This document shows, in pieces, positions 5,687-6,768 of a DNA stretch of 6,768 bases. The number at the start of each line of letters is the position of its first letter. The first letter of the stretch is position 1. Origin of the DNA: Prevotellaceae bacterium (GTDB lineage: Bacteria > Bacteroidota > Bacteroidia > Bacteroidales > UBA932). The notes beneath the pieces are model-generated. The model was not told the origin of the DNA. It saw only the letters and a program-made list of their open reading frames with translations, and searched no databases. The position numbers were made by a program, and so were the translations under genes. The DNA is taken from NCBI GenBank assembly GCA_031290755.1, contig JAITMY010000179.1, forward strand, positions 1-6,768, read 5' to 3'.

Positions 5687-5923
5687 CTCGGCAAGCGCCC
5701 CGCAGTTCAGCGGGGGGCTTGCAAGTGTCTCGGCAAGCCTCCCGCAGCTTTGCGAGAGGCTTGCAAGCCCCTCGGCAAGCCTCCCGCACTTTGTCGGGAG
5801 GCTTTCAAGCGCCTCGGCAAAGGCCCCGACACTTTGCGGCGGAGTTGCCGAGGCTCGGCAGGCGCCCCGCAGCTCGGCGGCGGGCTTGCCGAGCCTCGGC
5901 AAGCCCGCCGGCACTCGGCTTGC
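5687..5923. repeat. Tandem array of six ~42-bp GC-rich hairpin units
   Basis: Each unit begins with CTCGGC, at 5687, 5729, 5771, 5813, 5854 and 5895 (periods 42, 42, 42, 41, 41; the last is partial). Units are self-complementary. Unit 1 arms are 5691-5703 and 5710-5722 (13 bp, one mismatch). Unit 2 arms are 5733-5746 and 5751-5764 (14 bp, one mismatch). Unit 3 arms are 5777-5786 and 5795-5804 (10 bp, perfect). Unit 4 has 9-bp outer arms, 5812-5820 and 5845-5853. At the unit 5/6 boundary, 5882-5893 and 5895-5906 are perfect 12-bp complements around one base. Units abut without unique spacers. The last unit can fold GCAAGCC (5899-5905) with GGCTTGC (5917-5923), with T5 at 5928-5932. Confidence 0.9.
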
Positions 5924-5977
5924 TCCCTTTTTAGGCTACCTAAATCATCTTAACTATCCATTTAAATTACAATCATT

Positions 5978-6724
5978 ATGAACAAGAGCGCTGAAAAATT
6001 AGTGAGGTTAGATACCCACCGGCTCCCCAACGAGCTGCATTTTATGTTTATGGTAGAAAACCGCGGCCTGTACGATAAGTTCGGGGTTGCGGCGCTGGGC
6101 ATCGACCCCTTTATGGGGGAGTATAGCGGGGCGCTGAGCGACGAGGACACTGCGCTGGAGGTGGTGCGCAAGAGCGCGGACACGGAGCGCATAGCGGCCG
6201 CCGACGTGGCGTTTGACCGCACGTTCCTGGGGCTGTACGAGCAGGCCAAGGCGAACCTGCGGCACTACGACCCCGCCGCGCGGCACGCCGCCGAAAACCT
6301 GTGGGTGGTGTTCGAGCACTTCGGCAACATCGCCCGCGAGGCGTACCACCAGGAGCTGGGGGCGTCGGCAAACCTGCTGGAAGACCTGCGGGCGCGGCCT
6401 GCCGACTACGCCGCCTCGGGCCTTGCGCCCTGGGCCGAGGCGCACGAACATGCAGCCAGCGCGCTGGCCGCGCTGCTGGCGGAGCGCAACGAGGAGCTGG
6501 CGCAGCAGAGCAGCCTGCGGATGCGCGAGGTGCGGTTGCGCATGGACGCCGCCTACCAAAAGGTTACCGACCGGCTGGACGCCCGCATTAACCTCGACGG
6601 AAGGGGCTTTGCCGGCGGCTTCTACGCCGAGTACAACACCCACGCCACGGAGTACAAAAACAAGCTGGCGCAGCACCTGGGGCGGGTGAGGAAGGAGGCG
6701 GAGGGCGGCGACGCCATCGGTTAA
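5978..6724 (+). CDS. DUF6261-like protein of unknown function
   Basis: A 248-residue, helix-rich, probably cytoplasmic protein with no signal peptide or membrane segment. The ATG at 5978 follows an AT-rich leader and begins MNKSAEKLVRLDTHRLPNEL. The layout follows a Bacteroidetes family I recall as DUF6261: an N-terminal LPNELHFMFM segment, a 'KFGVAALGIDPFMGEYSGAL..ED' stretch (about 34-57), an acidic helix with AADVAFDRTFLGL (about 73-85), then YDPAARHAAENLWVVFEHFGNIAR (about 96-119), and long Ala/Glu-rich helices likely to form coiled coils (about 120-200). It ends in GFYAEYNTHATEYKNKLAQHLGR. Length is near the family norm and no frameshift is seen. The function of the family is unknown to me. 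The gene sits directly after the tandem hairpin array and the AC tract; no promoter is evident in the 45 bases between array and start, so expression may depend on transcription through the repeats. Confidence 0.8.
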   Translation: MNKSAEKLVRLDTHRLPNELHFMFMVENRGLYDKFGVAALGIDPFMGEYSGALSDEDTALEVVRKSADTERIAAADVAFDRTFLGLYEQAKANLRHYDPAARHAAENLWVVFEHFGNIAREAYHQELGASANLLEDLRARPADYAASGLAPWAEAHEHAASALAALLAERNEELAQQSSLRMREVRLRMDAAYQKVTDRLDARINLDGRGFAGGFYAEYNTHATEYKNKLAQHLGRVRKEAEGGDAIG

Positions 6725-6768
6725 AACCGAGGCCACCGGCGGCGACACCCCCAATCGCTGCGCTTCAT

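Noticed and set aside
5687..5923. CRISPR array
   Set aside because: Period is about 42 bp with no unique spacers between units. Units are diverged hairpins, and no cas gene is present.
6008..6754. 248-residue minus-strand open frame
   Set aside because: Antisense to the DUF6261-like gene, with no recognisable protein features.
6725..6768. Terminator after the DUF6261-like gene
   Set aside because: Only short GC inverted pieces are visible, with no stable stem and no T tract before the window ends.

Overview
The window looks like chromosomal DNA of a GC-rich member of the Bacteroidetes, probably Bacteroidales. Three things point there. Promoters have the -33 TTTG/TTG and -7 TAnnTTTG form typical of the phylum (before the gene at 751, and before the TSUP gene on the minus strand). 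Shine-Dalgarno sequences are mostly absent. The protein families are also characteristic: a DUF6261-like protein, paired LVIVD-repeat lipoproteins and a half-size TauE/SafE protein. No tRNA, rRNA, CRISPR array or transposase was seen.

Layout. Positions 1-665 hold the 3' part of a right-handed parallel beta-helix protein, closed by a probable terminator. Positions 751-1222 hold a small AT-richer toxin-antitoxin module. Its antitoxin-like gene is intact, but its PIN-domain toxin has lost the middle of the gene and is frameshifted, so it is a pseudogene. Positions 1328-3278 carry three co-directional envelope genes: two LVIVD/beta-propeller-like lipoproteins four bases apart, then a secreted protein that is probably an outer-membrane barrel. 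They are likely one operon. On the minus strand, 5198 to 3287 is a two-gene operon, a 119-residue TSUP permease followed by gpmI, the cofactor-independent phosphoglycerate mutase of glycolysis and gluconeogenesis. gpmI converges on the outer-membrane gene with only 8 bases between stop codons.

Positions 5229-5977 contain no convincing gene but are full of structure. In order there is a REP-like element, a 9-bp inverted repeat with a 30-nt spacer, a compact hairpin, a 49-bp pure (AC)n microsatellite, a terminator-like hairpin with six T's, and a tandem array of six roughly 42-bp GC-rich units, most of them self-complementary. A DUF6261-like gene of unknown function follows immediately (5978-6724).

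The best candidate for something undescribed is this intergenic block. A mutable dinucleotide tract and a tandem hairpin array sit directly upstream of DUF6261, and one of the stop-free frames running through them ends in an ATGA overlap with the DUF6261 start codon. Whether this is a phase-variable leader, a structured RNA or just repeat expansion cannot be decided from one sequence.
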